This document shows positions 1 through 12,884 of a stretch of 64,000 nt of DNA, one piece after another. Location: contig NC_049905.1 in NCBI RefSeq assembly GCF_001411555.2, positions 9,887,053-9,951,052 on the forward strand, in the 5' to 3' direction. The position numbers were made by a program, and so were the translations under genes. The notes below the pieces were generated by a model. That model saw nothing but the letters and a program-made list of their open reading frames with translations, had not been told where the DNA came from and made no database searches. Source of the DNA: Juglans regia (Eukaryota > Streptophyta > Magnoliopsida > Fagales > Juglandaceae). How positions within the stretch are numbered: the first letter of the stretch is position 1; every line of letters starts with the position of its first letter.

Positions 1-59
1 ATCTATCAGGGTTTTACTAATTTCGAAACTGCCCCTACCAGGATGTGGGTATGATTATA

Positions 60-1235
60 TAGTGCGGGTATCGAATACCCGTAACCGAATTTTACATTTA
101 AAAACAAATTACCTAAAAGATGAAATTAGGAGTGGGCAGTAGGGCACCACACCTCGTCCGCCTGCCCTCCACTGCCCCACCCCACTTGGGCAGAGTAGGC
201 CACCACGTCCATCAGACGCAGGGGCGAGGTGCCCCGCCCACTTCTATGAAAGGCAGTGGGGGCAGGTTGGGCCACGCCTGCCCGCCCTCACCATACCCCC
301 GCACCCTGGCCAACCATATAGCCCAGCCTAAAATAATTATCATTACATATATATATATATATATTCATTAATAAAACGACGTCGTTTTATCTTAGGTTTG
401 ATTTATTTTTAAATAAATGTCGTAAACGATGTTGTTTAGAGTTCCCCCTCCCCTAGTTGAGTCTTTCTTTCCCCCCTTCTCTCTCTCTCTCTCCATCATA
501 TCATTGTTTTTTTTTCCAATTGCTTGTGTATGGATATGTGGATTTGTTGTGGATGGAGATGTTTTAGATTTTTTTGTGATTTTTTTGTGTTTCCCATGAG
601 TTTTCCACCTTGAGTAGGCGGTAGGGGACGGACGAAATCAGGGTGTCAATCCATCCCTTAGCATGCGGACGAGGCACCTGCCCCTGTGGATGTGGGGGAC
701 ACCCCGCCATGAAGGGGGTGGGGTGCGGAAAGGGGGAACCCCACTGCAGGAGGTGGGTAGCACCACTAGATGAAATGACGTCGTTTTGATTTTCAAGACA
801 ACATCATTTTTAGTTTTTGACCCTCCTCTTTAAAATGATTTTGACAAATACGAATATCTGGTTATAACTTGGGTACTCGAATTTTTACAGTGATTTGGAA
901 AAATAGTTGTATTTTATTTAAACAAATTACGTAAAATTTAAATATGTGCATTCGGGCCATTTTTCGGTTTGAAATCCCAAAAATGAGGTTCATTTGAGTG
1001 AGTATCTGCCAGAATTTTATCCGAGTGGGTTCGAATTTCGTATCCAGCCCTATCCAAATATGGGTACGGTTATATGTTGTGGGTACCAAGTACCCATAAC
1101 CAAATTTCACATTTAAAAAAAAATTACCTAATAGATGAAATGATGTCACTTTGATTTTTAAGAAGACGCCGTTTTGTGTTTGTAACCCTCTTTAAAATGA
1201 TTATTTTGACAAATCAAAATATCCGAATACAATCT
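60..1235. repeat. Two diverged units of an interspersed repeat
   Basis: A unit spanning about 60-126 and 769-870 is similar to a second at about 1,078-1,235. Shared landmarks, in order, are a gggta...taccc inverted motif, an attaccta-like stretch, GATGAAAT, a gacg/gatg-tc...ttttgatttt stretch, and ctctttaaaatga. The first unit is split by the hAT-like element at 127-768 and the second is uninterrupted. I see no coding potential; the short ORFs here are not supported. Confidence 0.55.
127..768. mobile_element. Non-autonomous hAT-like DNA transposon
   Basis: The element is flanked by a perfect 8-bp direct repeat, GATGAAAT, at 119-126 and 769-776, the target-site length of hAT elements. Its ends are imperfect inverted repeats: TAGGAGTG on the left and TAGTGGTG when the right end is read on the other strand (6 of 8). 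The related repeat unit at 1,078-1,235 has a single uninterrupted GATGAAAT at the matching place, an empty paralogous site. The inside is GC-rich near both ends, with an AT microsatellite (~345-364) and a CT-rich stretch (~475-495). No transposase ORF is present. Confidence 0.75.
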
Positions 1236-1262
1236 GAGTATCTATCTAAGTTATAATTAGGT

Positions 1263-2560
1263 TAAACTATGTGGGTACTTGGATGCAGATCCGGATTCAC
1301 ACCATGTATAGTAAAATTTGTAAAATAATTGCCAATGTATCATTACTCCAAGTTCTAATGTTTCCCGAGTTAAAAAAGTTCATCAATTGATTTTGCAAAA
1401 TCTCTTCTTTGGGATGTTTGATGAACTACAAAATCTAGATAAATTGTCCAAAGAGTTCGTTAGACACAGCCGACTGGAAAAGTTGTATCGAGAAATTGTA
1501 ATATGTAGCTTGTCATGATGACAATTGCGACTTTAATTTTTTCTATCATTGCCACAAAAGAATATAGGAATTCACTAAAACTATTAAAGTTTTCACAAAG
1601 CAGAGCAAGCAAATCATATTGCTGGTGATAATAATAACTTATGATTAATCCAAGGCATCGAAGAAGGAATTATAGGTGACTGCAAGTTCCTCATATTGTA
1701 ACCAATTGTTGCTATTAATTTGCATGTTTGAAATCCTATTTTTATTTCTATTATATTATTGGATCGGGTCATTAACATAGGAGAAATATTTTGATCACGA
1801 ATAAATCTTATAAAAGTAAATTTATAAAGTGACGTGATTTGATATAAAATATTATATTATAAATCTAATTTTATTGTAACATAAATCTAAAATATCATAT
1901 TAAATTATGTCAGTTTCTAATTTTATTTTTATGATATCTTTTTATAATTTTAGCATTTCTTTTAACACATTAATTCATATGATGAGATAATCTTTGTACC
2001 TTTGTTAACTTATACCAACAACATTGCCCATGGGCTTACCTTGAACTTGGCCCTTTAAAGAAATATAGATTTCTTTGCCAATACCTTGGAAGTGGGTTTC
2101 TAAAATAACTTTATGTATTAATTTTGTATTTTTTATACTAGCAGTAGGTTTATAATGTTTAATTGAATTCCCAAGTCAATTTAAGATAAGAATTAATGCT
2201 AGATACAATTTTTAAATAGATAAATTCTATACAAATCTTTTGTAAAAAAATGAACCTCACTGAAAGATAATAGATTTTTTAATACTTTTTGAGATGAGAT
2301 TCACTTCTTTACAAAATGATTGTGCGGAACTTGTCTATGTGAGACTTGTATAAATCATTTCTCAATATACAAAAAGAATTATATAACCTCATCAGAGCAC
2401 GGACACACGGTACTATCATTGGATCATAAGAATACATACCAATTAAAATTAATGCTTATATAAATGATTTTAATTACAAGATATATTGTGATGAAATGAG
2501 TACCACATCATCCAAACTCTAACGAGATTTAATTATTATTCGTATTCGATTCATTTAACT
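1263..2560. repeat. Intergenic; dispersed AT-rich MITE-like repeats
   Basis: No gene is supported here. Roughly 1,778-1,975 belongs to an AT-rich family also seen at about 14,265-14,425, 18,120-18,320 and 39,570-39,745. Common features are gagaaatatttt, a run like tataaaagtaaattta, a gatgtgattt-type motif, a ttattgtaaaataaattta-like core and a mirrored right half ending in tctttttataa. About 2,190-2,350 holds a related stretch with inverted ends. The family is recognised only by comparing copies in this window. Confidence 0.4.
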
Positions 2561-3434
2561 AGTTGATGGAGTTTGATTGCTAAATCCATGGAATTTGTGC
2601 TTGTGGATGCAAGAAAAAGCAGCAAGCTAGTGAGATTTTCTCAAGCTATCCTTGATCTGATATTTTGCAAGCAACAAGATGGCTTCTGTCTCTCGCTCTC
2701 TTCCATGGCCACACCTGATGATCCTACACAAAAATGGTTTCATTTTGTAAACTCACCCAAATTTATCTGCTAAGCCAACCACAAAAATAACGTCGAGATC
2801 ATATATGTGCAAAGAAATGATATTTACAGTCATAGAGTGCGCAAACGATACGCACTCATTTTGAGAAAAGTGTGTAAATATGAGATTCACATTAAAATTT
2901 TAATTTTTCAATAATGGACTCCACTCTTTTTCAAAAATAGTGTGCAGCGTTTGCATAATTTATAATTATACCTACTATTACTCATATGTATATAGAGTTT
3001 AAAGGTACAAATAAAAAGCCAAAACTTGATCATAGAGAATGGAAGGCGCATGCAAAATGCGTGCTTGATTTTCTTTATTCAACTAAATGGTGAATAACAT
3101 TTAAAAAAGATGTTTGATAATTAAATAAGAAAACATGACTATCGTTGGATTAAATAACAGAATATGATCATTAGATCTACAAAAATATGATGTCTAAAAA
3201 AGTAAAATAAAAAATTTAAGAATTTTTTTTTATTACTACAGGAAGTACTTAAATGATCAATCCAATAGTGGGTTAAGTTTTGACTGAGTTAGGCAAAATG
3301 TAAATAGTGATATATTAGTCAAATGATGCCTAAAATTTTGCATAAACCAATACTAATCTCTTTAAGGGGCATTCTTATTTTCAACTTAACCATGGTGTAT
3401 ACATGAGCTCCAAAGCCATTTGGCATGTAAAATC

Positions 3435-3471
<37 letters not shown>

Positions 3472-3909
3472 TGTTTTACATACTAACCTGTAAAATTGTT
3501 CACAAGCAGAAATTTGTAAACCTAAGCATTTAAGAAGCGTAGCCACATCTTTGTGCCTTGCCAGGCTTCACTATTTATGAGTGAAGGGAATTGAAAACAG
3601 TTCCTCTTGAAACAATCTGTCTGTTCCTGGGTATTTAACAACTCCCAATAAAAACCAGCCACTTGTACATCGTTGCCCCCACCAAGCTCTATCACCCACA
3701 CCAAGTTCTGTCGCCCATCACAGCCTTCACCCACCCCAGCATTCGAGTGGGCCATCATCATCGACAGAGGTCGCCGCCATCTCCTTCGCCACTTCATGAT
3801 TTGATTTTTGCACTAATGTATGATTTTTCGACTCATATGGGTCGGTCATTTAAGAAGAAACTTGAAAATTGTATATGGGTATTTCTAATGTATATATTTT
3901 AATGGCACT
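2561..3909. other. Intergenic, no supported gene; A30 run at 3,437-3,466
   Basis: Short ORFs occur at 2,573-2,773 (+) and 3,522-3,797 (-), but I recognise no domain and they lack convincing neighbours or splice sites. A run of 30 adenines sits at 3,437-3,466. It could be a retroposon tail, but I could not find matching target-site duplications. Confidence 0.3.
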
Positions 3910-4345
3910 CATTATAAATCTAAAAAATTTCCTGGCTAAAATGATAGAATATGGAATGAAATTTCCTAGGAAATTAGATTTTATTGGTAAATTAGAATTT
4001 GCTAGTTAGTAGATGGGCAAATAATGTCTTGGAGCATCATCTGCACATGGAGCCAATTGAATCACACATATGCTCTATCATCGAGTACGTTTGTATAAAT
4101 CTGAAAAACAATTTGACTAAAATGACAGAATATGGAATGGATTTTCTTGGCAAATTATATTTTTCTAGTTAGTAGATGGGCAAATAATATTTTGGAGCAT
4201 CATTTGCACATAGGGCCGATTGATTCACACATATGCTGTCCTCTAGTACTTTTGTATAAATATGAAAATTTCTTGATGTAAATTACATAATATGGAATGG
4301 ATTTTCTTGGCAAATTAGAATTTGCTAGTTAGTTTGGCAAATAGC
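3910..4345 (+). repeat. Tandem repeat, ~160-bp period, about 2.7 copies
   Basis: The phrase ctagttagt recurs at 4,002, 4,165 and 4,325 (spacing 163 then 160). Around it are agaatatggaatg, cttggcaaatta, agatgggcaaataat and ggagcatcat...gcacat, in the same order each time. The last copy is incomplete. The array directly precedes the FAR1-like pseudogene. Confidence 0.75.
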
Positions 4346-4430
4346 TGACTACATGAATTTCAAATTGTGTGCCTAGCTGCAAATTGTTTTTTTTAATCAG
4401 TAGAATCAGATTGTTGAATGATTTTATTTA

Positions 4431-6567
4431 ATGAATGATCAAATTCCAAATTCTAATAGTGATGAAGTTGAGATAAAAATGAGTCACACATGGCCAGAAG
4501 ATGAAGATGTAGAGCTTCAGGCTGAAAGCATAGAAGAATAATGTGATGTCACTGTGGAAGATATAGTGAATGTGAAAAATGGAGTGAATGTGGAAGATGA
4601 AGTCAGTGTGAATAATGGAGGAAGCATGGATGATAGAGTGAATGTGATTTCCTCTTCGAATAGTGGTCCTTTGGATCCATTTTTTGGTATGGTATTTGAT
4701 GATCTAGAAGAAAGCTAGGCATTTTACAAGACGTATGTAAGAAGAAAAGATTTTGTCATTCGAACCAACCATACTCGATTATCAAAAGATGAGAGAAAAC
4801 TAATTTTAGTATACTATGGTTTGCTCAAGTGAAGGATTTCGATGGGAAAGTCGCAAACAAAAAGAACGAACAATTCATGAACCTTCTAAGACAAATATTG
4901 GATGCAAAGCAATGATAAGAATAAAAAAAATATGGTGAAAAGTGGATAATATGCAAGTTTGTGCTTAAACATGACCATGTGTTACTTACACCGAGAAGTA
5001 TTAGTTTGCTCTATGGACAAATGGGAGTCACACGTGTCCAAAAAATACTTATTATGACTTTAAATGAGTCTGATGGATCAACAAAGAAAATAATGTCGGT
5101 ATTAAGTAAAGAATCAGACAATGACTTTAACATTGCTTATATTGGCAAGGATGTAAAAAAATACTCGGGAAACAAAAAGAGAAAATTATCTAAAGAGGGA
5201 GATACATAAAGGTTATATGCCTACTTTCTTGATTGGCAATGTAAAAAACTTGGGTTTGTAACTCCATACAAGTTGATGAGAATGAGTGTATGGAAATTTA
5301 TTTTTGGGTAGATACAAAATCAAGGGATGCATACCAATATTTTGGAGAGGTTGTCACATTTGATGTCATGTAACTAACAAATATTTATAAGATGTCATTT
5401 GTGCCATTTTCTGAAGTTAACATCATCACTAAACATAATGTTTGATTGTGCTTTGTTAGTTAATGAAACAGTTGAATCATATACATGGTTATTGAAAATA
5501 TGATAAGAAGCAATGCTTGGGCATGTCTCTACTATAATTATCGATGACGACAAGGCTATGGCGAAGACCATTGTAAAGGTATGCGCAAATACGACTCATA
5601 GGTTGTGCTTGTCGCACAGTTTACAAAAAATTTCCGAACATTTGTCCTATGTAGATAATAAATTTTCAAACTTTCAAAAGTTTTTTTGACATTGTATCTA
5701 TGAGAAAATTACAAATAATGAGTTTGAGCAGGAATGTAGTTCAATATTAGTGGAGTATGGGCTAGGAGATAATATTTAACTACAAAATCTTTAAATCCGG
5801 CAGAAGAAGTGGGTTCCGACTTACTGGCATTCTACAATTGTGCCAGTATGTCAACAACTCAAAAGAGTGAAAGTATAAATAAGTTTTTCAAGAATTATGT
5901 TCATTCAAGCACTATGGTTAGTAACTTTTTACATCAATATGAAAAAGTCTTATATGCACGTTATTTTAAAGATAAAGATAAGGACTTGTGAGCAAAATCT
6001 ACACTGGTGATATTGAAAACATGTCACAAAATTGAAGAAGAGATGACCATAGTTTACACAAGATAGTCTTTCATGATCTTTCAAGATGGATTTTTCAATA
6101 GTCATTGGTACAAATTAACCAAATTTTTCAAAAAAAGCGAAAGCAAGACATATCGAGTAGCACCTCATGAAAAAGAAATCTCTATTTATTATGTGATTTT
6201 GGAGAGTGGAGAAGATAATACAACATATATATGTCATATGTTTGAGTATATGAGAATTATTTGTATGCATTTCATGTGTCATTGGCAAGAAATCAAAATT
6301 AGATGGTTGCCAAAGCACTATGTTCTAAAAAGACTAACAGTCAATGCTAAGAGTCAAGCTATTCTTGACATACCATGTCTTGAAGGGCATGTAATGCCAC
6401 GTGATGATCCTACAAAGAGAAAAAGTAAGTTGATGATGCAATTTTACGACATTGCAAAACATGAGTCACAAGCAACAGAAAAACTCAACCATAGGCATTG
6501 TAACATTTGCAAAAATGAGGGACATGCGAGGAACAACTGTCCTTCAGTGAGGTATTGTAGCTTATAA
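4431..6567 (+). pseudogene. FAR1/FRS-like (MULE-derived) pseudogene
   Basis: Reading across frames gives the order expected of a FAR1-related sequence protein. There is an acidic N-terminus from the ATG at 4,431. A FAR1-type zinc-cluster region follows at ~4,680-5,210, with phrases such as AFYKTYVRRKDFVIR and NHTRLSKDERK. Then comes a MULE-type transposase core at ~5,215-5,990 (LVNETVES, a DDDKAM-like stretch, AFYNCASMSTTQKSESINKF). A SWIM-like segment (MRIICMHFMCHW...LPKHYVLKRLT) comes next. The end is a CCHC zinc knuckle, C-x2-C-x4-H-x4-C, at ~6,499-6,540. Stops and frameshifts break every section; the longest intact piece is 6,073-6,567. FAR1-type proteins derive from Mutator-like transposases, so this could be a dead host FRS gene or a dead MULE. 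I did not find clear terminal inverted repeats. Confidence 0.8.
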
Positions 6568-8155
6568 AATATTTATGTTATATTGGTTTTTAATTGAAGA
6601 ACTTATTTTTTTTTTCTTGTGTCATGTTGTGGTATATGTAAAGATATTAGACATACAATTGAGGTCGATTGTCAAAACTTGGATTCTTAGTAAAGATTTG
6701 CTTATGTATGTGTGTTTTTCTTTTGTTTTTTCTTATGTTATAGACAGGTTCTTTTAAATTTAATATGTGATAGAGAATTTTTTAATGTGACAGTGAATTA
6801 CGTAATAGATTATGAAACTTTTGAGGAGTGAATTGAAACTTGTTAAGAGTTGATTGAAGCTTTCTTGTGTATTGAGGCTTTTGAAGCCTTTTATGTAATT
6901 GTATCCATGTGTTTTGAATGGTGGATGTAATTGCAAACAAGGATGAGCTCATATAATTCTGAATTACGGATGTTATTTCTTTATGTAATACTACAACATA
7001 AATTTTGGATGTTTCTTAATTTTTTTTTTAGCTTTGTGTACTTTTTTCAGGTTGTGTCCAAACCCTATCCAAAACATTTCCATCACATGTTCATGCACTT
7101 TCATTACGTGTTCATTGCATTCTCAAAACCTGTCCAAAACATTTTCAAAACTTTTCAAAACATTTACATAACATGTTTATGCACATTTACTACGTGTTTA
7201 TTACTTCTAAAATATGTCGATTACATTCACCAAATATGACCCATTACATCACATGTTCATTACATCTAGCTATCCAAAAAGTACCCTACAAAGTACAACA
7301 GGTTACATAAGTCGTAGCACTGGCCGACATACACTAATGTTTTTCGATTACATAAATATTTCAACATAAATCACAAAAAAAAATTAAAAATTAAAAAAAA
7401 AACCACGACAAAAGCAATACTTTCAATATTCTCTTATATTTCTTCTCCACTACTTTAAATTTGTCTTGTTCAATCATTACATGTTTATGAAGTATCATCT
7501 TGTTCCTTCGTTGAGTTAACTCCATTAAACAATCAATTCAAAAATCAATCGTCAATTGTTAAACAAGTATTTTGTTCACTTTGAAAATTAATCTATTCAA
7601 AAAATCCACATTGTATATTGATCTTATAGTTTGGACAATCGTAAGATTTTCTGCCAAAATTATTAGCCTTTTTAGAAATTTGTAGTTTCGATCGAATGCC
7701 ACAGTAATATAGTGGTCTCTCCAAATTAGTTTTGTATTTCCTTCTTGTAGTCCATGAACTTGAACCAGAATGAAAACTTGAACTTGTCATTTGTTGAAAA
7801 ATATATACAATAATAAATAGAATTAGCATTATCTGTGAGTAGAACATATGCAGCCAAACAAAATCAAAGAAAAAGAAAGAGTGCATCAGTCAGAACAATC
7901 TTATGCCCACATAAAAAATTATAGTTAGCCCTTTTAGAAGTAAAGCCTTTAACATGCGAGGGGCTGGATTAGCCATATCAAACATTTATTATGCAAACAT
8001 TCTAGAAAATCATAGCACCCATCTAGCAAGTAAAAAATAAAAAAATGGGGGGTGGGTGGGACAAAATATAGTTTCTAGATGAAATGAATACCTACCCAGA
8101 TTATACATAAAGGTTAACAAAGTTTGAACCCAACTGCAGATTTATATATGAAAAG

Positions 8156-8157
<2 letters not shown>
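6568..8157. other. AT-rich intergenic, no supported gene
   Basis: Between ~7,050 and ~7,320 there are loose repeats of a cattacatgtt/catcacatgttcat-like phrase mixed with caaaacatttt. The ORFs here (for example 6,931-7,239) are low-complexity and rich in F, Y and H. I do not call them genes. Confidence 0.3.

Positions 8158-8158
<1 letters not shown>

Positions 8159-8205
<47 letters not shown>
8159..8205. repeat. (AG)n microsatellite, about 23 units
   Basis: An uninterrupted AG dinucleotide run of about 47 bp in otherwise AT-rich intergenic sequence. Confidence 0.95.
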
Positions 8206-8207
<2 letters not shown>

Positions 8208-9574
8208 CAATATATTGTGTTGTGAGGAAATGGTAGAATTAGGACCCTAAAGGACTTGATGCTAAACTTCATTGCATAGATAAACATAAACACATAAGAA
8301 CCTCTTGGATGCAAGGTGAAATAAAATGAAAAGAACCTCTTGGATGCAATGTGCCACTAGGTGATAGGGTTAGCTCTCACCCTTCCTAGGATGATATTTC
8401 AAACATGCCAAAGGAGAAGATGCCACAAATCACGTTGCCAATAAATGAGATCTTAGATCTCGTCAACTATAACATGAAAAACACTATTTACCATTTTGTA
8501 GCATCGCCTATAACATGAAAAGCACAATCATAATTAAGGCATGGAACATTTCGTAACATGTAAAAAGGTATACCATAGATCTCATATCTCGTCAGCTGAA
8601 AGGCTAATGGCACCCTCAAGATCGAGAGAGGTCGCCGACGTTTCTTGTTCTAGGAGAGGGGGAGGGTAAACAAGAAGGGGATTCGAGGTACTGGAAGAGG
8701 GGAAGAGGAAGGGTTACGAGAGAGGGGGCAGAGAGGGAGGAAATCTTTTTTTTTTTTTTTCCTGTATGTTATTAGCTATTGTGCAGTCATATGGGATGTA
8801 AAATGGGAGACCTACGTGGCAAACACCCATTAGAGAGATGTTATTTGAGAGAGAACAAACCGACCGATTTGAAGATTTTCTAAATTGAAAATTATAAAAG
8901 TTAGAATATTTACTTCATTTACGTATTAACCACAAGATAATGGTCTTCTAAAAAACAGATATTGCAAGTGTAATAATTCAAAGCGTTAAAGATATAATAA
9001 TTATGAAAAATTATATTTTCATTTTGGTATGCAAATCTCACTTAGTAAAGTGTTTTTATGACATAATTTGATTTAGAATATAAATTTTAAATTTTACAAA
9101 TTAAATTTTAATATTTAAATGATGTAGATAGTATATTTTATACATCGACTTAAAAATAGAATAACTCAATATAACTCAATAATTATCGATGTCAAACTAC
9201 TTGAGAGTGTTCCAATAATCATTGAGTCAACATCACGAGGCGGTTGTATTTAATAGCAGTGGTTAGTGAGTGTTTTTTTAGCATTATTTGTGAAAGCAGA
9301 GAGATTATTTTCTGAAAGAAAATATATGAGGTTGTTACATGTTAAAAATATATAGAGGGTGGATTGTTTTTTAATTTTTTTTTTTATATATTTTGTTTTA
9401 ACTTTTTTAAAAAATACATTTGATTTTGTTAATGATTATATTAATGGAAAATATACACAAAGCCCTCATGGCTCAAACTATCACATAATTTAGAAGTACT
9501 CAAAACTTACTCGAAACTTCGATAAATTGTAATATACCTCATTGCCCACTTAAAAATATAAGATTATTCTATGG
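8206..9574. other. Intergenic, nothing supported
   Basis: The stretch holds a purine-rich patch (~8,620-8,735) ending in a T run, a partly repeated phrase gaacctcttggatgcaa at ~8,300 and ~8,333, and AT-rich decay resembling the MITE family of 1,778-1,975 (about 9,020-9,150). No gene is seen. Confidence 0.3.
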
Positions 9575-10575
9575 GAGATTTGCATAGTGAGTTGAGTTAA
9601 GATAAGATGAGAGTTAAAAATTGAATAAAATATTGTTAAAATATAATATTTTAATATTATTTTTATTTTAAAATTTGAAAAGTTAAATTGTTTATTATAT
9701 TTTATTTGAAAGTTTAAAAAAATTGTAATGATTAAATAAGATGAGATGAAATCAACTCATTATCCAGATAAGGCCTAAAGATTATCAAAAAATATAAAAT
9801 ATTTTTTTTTTTATGCTTTTTTATTTTTTTGAATTCTTATTTTTTTAGGAAGGATATTGCCCACGTTTGGATCGTGAAATGAGATGAGATAGTTTTATAT
9901 AAAAGTTAAAAATTGAATAAAATATTATTTTTTAATATTATTATTATTTTGAGATTTGAAAAAATTGAATTGAGATTTAAAAAAGTTGAATTGTTTAATG
10001 TATTTTGTATGTGAATTTGAAAAAATTATAATGATAAGATTAGATGAGATGAATTGAGATAGTTTTTCAATCCAAATGGGGTTAAAAGACGTATTTGGGC
10101 CGTCTGATAATTTTGAGCTTACCCATTTCATACTTCATAGTTTTTTTTTTTATTTTTTAAATCCAATGTTTAGATGTTTCTTTTTCTCTAATAAGCTAAT
10201 GGTTGGGTTTAAAAAATATATATAAACATTATAAAGTTCTTTAAAATATTGTTAAAATATTATTTTTTAATATTATTATTGTTTTAGAATTTAAAAAAAT
10301 TAAATTGTTTATTTTATTTTGTGTGAGAATTTAAAAAACTTGTAATGATGAGATGAGATGAAATATTTTCTAAATCCAAACGAGGAAAGGTTGGTTTAGA
10401 CAGTGAAATGAAAAGAAATAATTTTAAATAAATTGAATAAAATATTATTTTTTAATATTATTATTTTTAAATTTAAAAAAAATAAATTATTTATTATATT
10501 TTATGTAGAGATTTTAAAAAATTATAATAATAAAATAATATGAGATGAAACTAACTATGTATCTAAATAGAGCCT
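9575..10575. repeat. Cluster of four related MITEs
   Basis: Four copies of one family lie nearly head to tail: ~9,575-9,778, ~9,860-10,080, ~10,230-10,385 and ~10,392-10,575. Each has, in order, gatgagat-type repeats, ttgaataaaatatt, ttttttaatattatta, a ttgaattg/aaattgtttatt core, ttatattttat, aattataatgat and gatgagatgaga. The outer ends are inverted: CGTTTGGAT at the left of the second copy and AATCCAAA or ATCCAAACG at right ends. No coding sequence is present. Other members are at 11,940-12,158, ~12,885-13,075, ~16,385-16,550 and, reversed, ~31,305-31,515. Confidence 0.75.
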
Positions 10576-10859
10576 AAATGCTATTTTTTATCTAATAAAA
10601 CGAATTTTCATCTTAAAAAATTATTTTAAGAAAAGAAAATATAAGTCTCGATCCCCCAAAATACCACCAAAACAATCAATCTTGAAATCCAATATTCAAA
10701 CTACTAAAAAATTATAATCTATTCCATCAGTTAAAAAATGTCAATTACTTTTGACCATAAAGTATGGAAGACTGTCATGGACCAAAAAGTCAATTACTTT
10801 TTGGTAAGTTTCCTTACAAATTACAATGGGCGGTTTGATTGACTTGCCTTATCCTAACC

Positions 10860-11880
10860 GCTTGCACCGTCTTTATTTTTTTTATTTTTAAAAGAAAAAT
10901 AATAGGTTATTATCCTCTTATTATCCTCTTATTATTTATTTATTATTATTATTATTATTTTATTTATTTTACTTAATAATTAAAGAAATAATTATTAATA
11001 AAATTATATATATTTTTAATTTCTTCTTAATAATTAAATATGTAAAAACAATATTTAAAAAATAATAAAAAAATAAATACACTATAAATAATAAATAAAT
11101 AATAAAAAATAATAACCTTGTCATTAACTTTTTGGTAAACCTTGTGTGCGCTAAACAAGGAAACAAGTACAAGGTTCTACGCAATGTTTTGAATAACATA
11201 TTGATCGAGGTACTGGAATGACATATTTCAATATCGATACCGTTTCATGTAACGTTTTGAAATAGTTGATATATAAATAAATTATATATAAAAATATATA
11301 TATAAATTATATTTTAAAATAATAGTTTATATATGAATAAATTATATATAAATTATAAATAGTTTATTCTAAATTAAAGGTAAAAAAATAAGTTTATAAT
11401 TTAAAAAAATAAAAAAATAAAAATTAAAGACTAAAATTTCGATCAATATGACCTATATTTAGAATGATAAAAAATATATATAATATTTATATTGAACCAA
11501 TAGTCAGTACGATAAATATCAACCATATTTACCGGTACGATACAATATTTAAAACAATGATTCCACGTACCAGAGTTCAGAAGATTGGCCCCCCCATATG
11601 AAGGCAGAATGACTGTCACCATGATGCAAGCAAAAGATTGGCCTCCATGATCATTTATAGCCATACTTGCCCATCTCTCTTTTTTACCTTAAAGATGACT
11701 TAGTTTTTTTTTTTAATTCAATTTTTATTACCTTTTTTTTTTTATGAGCAGAATAAACACTAAATTTAAAAATAGTGCAAAACCGTGGGAGTGCGAGACC
11801 CAAACAAATGCCCCCAAATAGTTTTATACAAAGTTAGAAATAATAATAATAAAACAAAACAAACGGAAAATGGCTATTCA
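10860..11880. other. AT-rich intergenic sequence, no supported gene
   Basis: Low-complexity TTA/ATA-rich DNA. The minus-strand ORFs at 10,969-11,199 and 11,443-11,664 recur unchanged in segment B, but that only reflects the near-identity of the segments. Their composition is low-complexity and no domain is seen. Confidence 0.3.
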
Positions 11881-11882
11881 AA

Positions 11883-12693
11883 GTCAGTCTCATATTTCTT
11901 GACAAGAAGTCAAGAAGAAGTCACCACTTAAGTGATTTAGGGTAGTTTTGGAGGGTGAGATGATAATTTTATGTTTTGTTTTAATATTTAAAATATTTTA
12001 TTTTAGTATTATTATTGTACTGAGATTTGAAAAAGTTGAATTGAGATTTAAAAAGTTGAATTGTTTATTATATTTTGTATGAGGATTTGAAAAATGTGTA
12101 ATGATAAGATGGGATGAGATGAAAATTTTGTGTCTCATCCCATCTCCCAAACCTGCCCTAGATTTGGATTGTCATGAGGTGTGCTCTATAAAAATCTTGA
12201 TTGAAATAGATGCAGTTGAACATAGGTTTGGGAGGTGGGGAACCGCCACCCACCTCCTTGCTCCATCCTGTCCAACATCTGTCTAGTTGGGAGCCAAGAA
12301 CGGGACTCGGGCGGTACCTAAGCCCTCCCAAGATTTACCCCGTCCATCCGATCCAACCCATATATATATATATATGTATATTAAAAGATAATTTTTTAAC
12401 AAAATGACTTTGTTTCAAGATTTAATCTAATCATCTCCGTCTCTTTCTTTCCCCCCTCTCTTTCCTCTATAGCTCTCTCAATCTTTCTTCCTTCTCATGT
12501 CACTATCTCTCTCTCTCTCTTGTCGGTTCAACAGCACCCTGTCCTCTTCTTCTCTCAATCTCATATTTCTTGACATGAAAGTCAAGAAGAACTTAGCAAT
12601 TGGGTGATTTTTAATCTCGTCTAGATTGGATTGCCATGAGGTGAGCTCTTTAAAATTCTAATTAAAATAGATGCAATTGAACATAGGGTTGAG
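11883..12693 (+). repeat. Direct repeat pair, one copy split by a MITE
   Basis: The phrases catatttcttgaca...gtcaagaagaa...gtgattt (11,890-11,938) and gattggattg...catgagg...gaacatag (12,160-12,226) recur as one continuous ~130-bp piece at ~12,560-12,693. In the first copy they are separated by the MITE at 11,940-12,158. Between the copies lie a GC-rich patch (12,226-12,358), a TA microsatellite (12,360-12,374) and a CT-rich stretch resembling the inside of the hAT-like element at 127-768. Segment B repeats this layout. Confidence 0.6.
11940..12158. mobile_element. MITE with ~23-bp inverted ends and TA target site
   Basis: The ends are GGGTAGTTTTGGAGGGTGAG on the left and, read on the other strand, GGGCAGGTTTGGGAGATGGG on the right. 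TA flanks both sides (11,938-11,939 and 12,159-12,160). The uninterrupted relative at ~12,600-12,630 shows where it was inserted. A TA target site fits Tc1/mariner-type (Stowaway-like) MITEs. The segment B copy is at 33,360-33,578. Confidence 0.65.
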
Positions 12694-12884
12694 CACGTCA
12701 GTACGTGGGAGAACTGAAATTTCTAGTAAAGTTGGCGGTGACCCCATTTTGTTGGATGGTGCGAAAATTTCGAAGTGGAGTGGAATCTGATTCTTGAGAC
12801 ACGTAAGTTTGCAGCGTCACACTTCAATAAAGCTAAAGTTCTCCTCGAATTTCTCGGCATCCAGTTTACCTTTCTGAACTTCTA

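Noticed and set aside
2573..2773. 66-residue plus-strand ORF
   Set aside because: It has a plausible look, but no domain, no splice signals and no second copy to show constraint.
4431..6567. Intact FAR1/FRS gene
   Set aside because: Several stop codons and frame changes interrupt every domain, so it is listed as a pseudogene.
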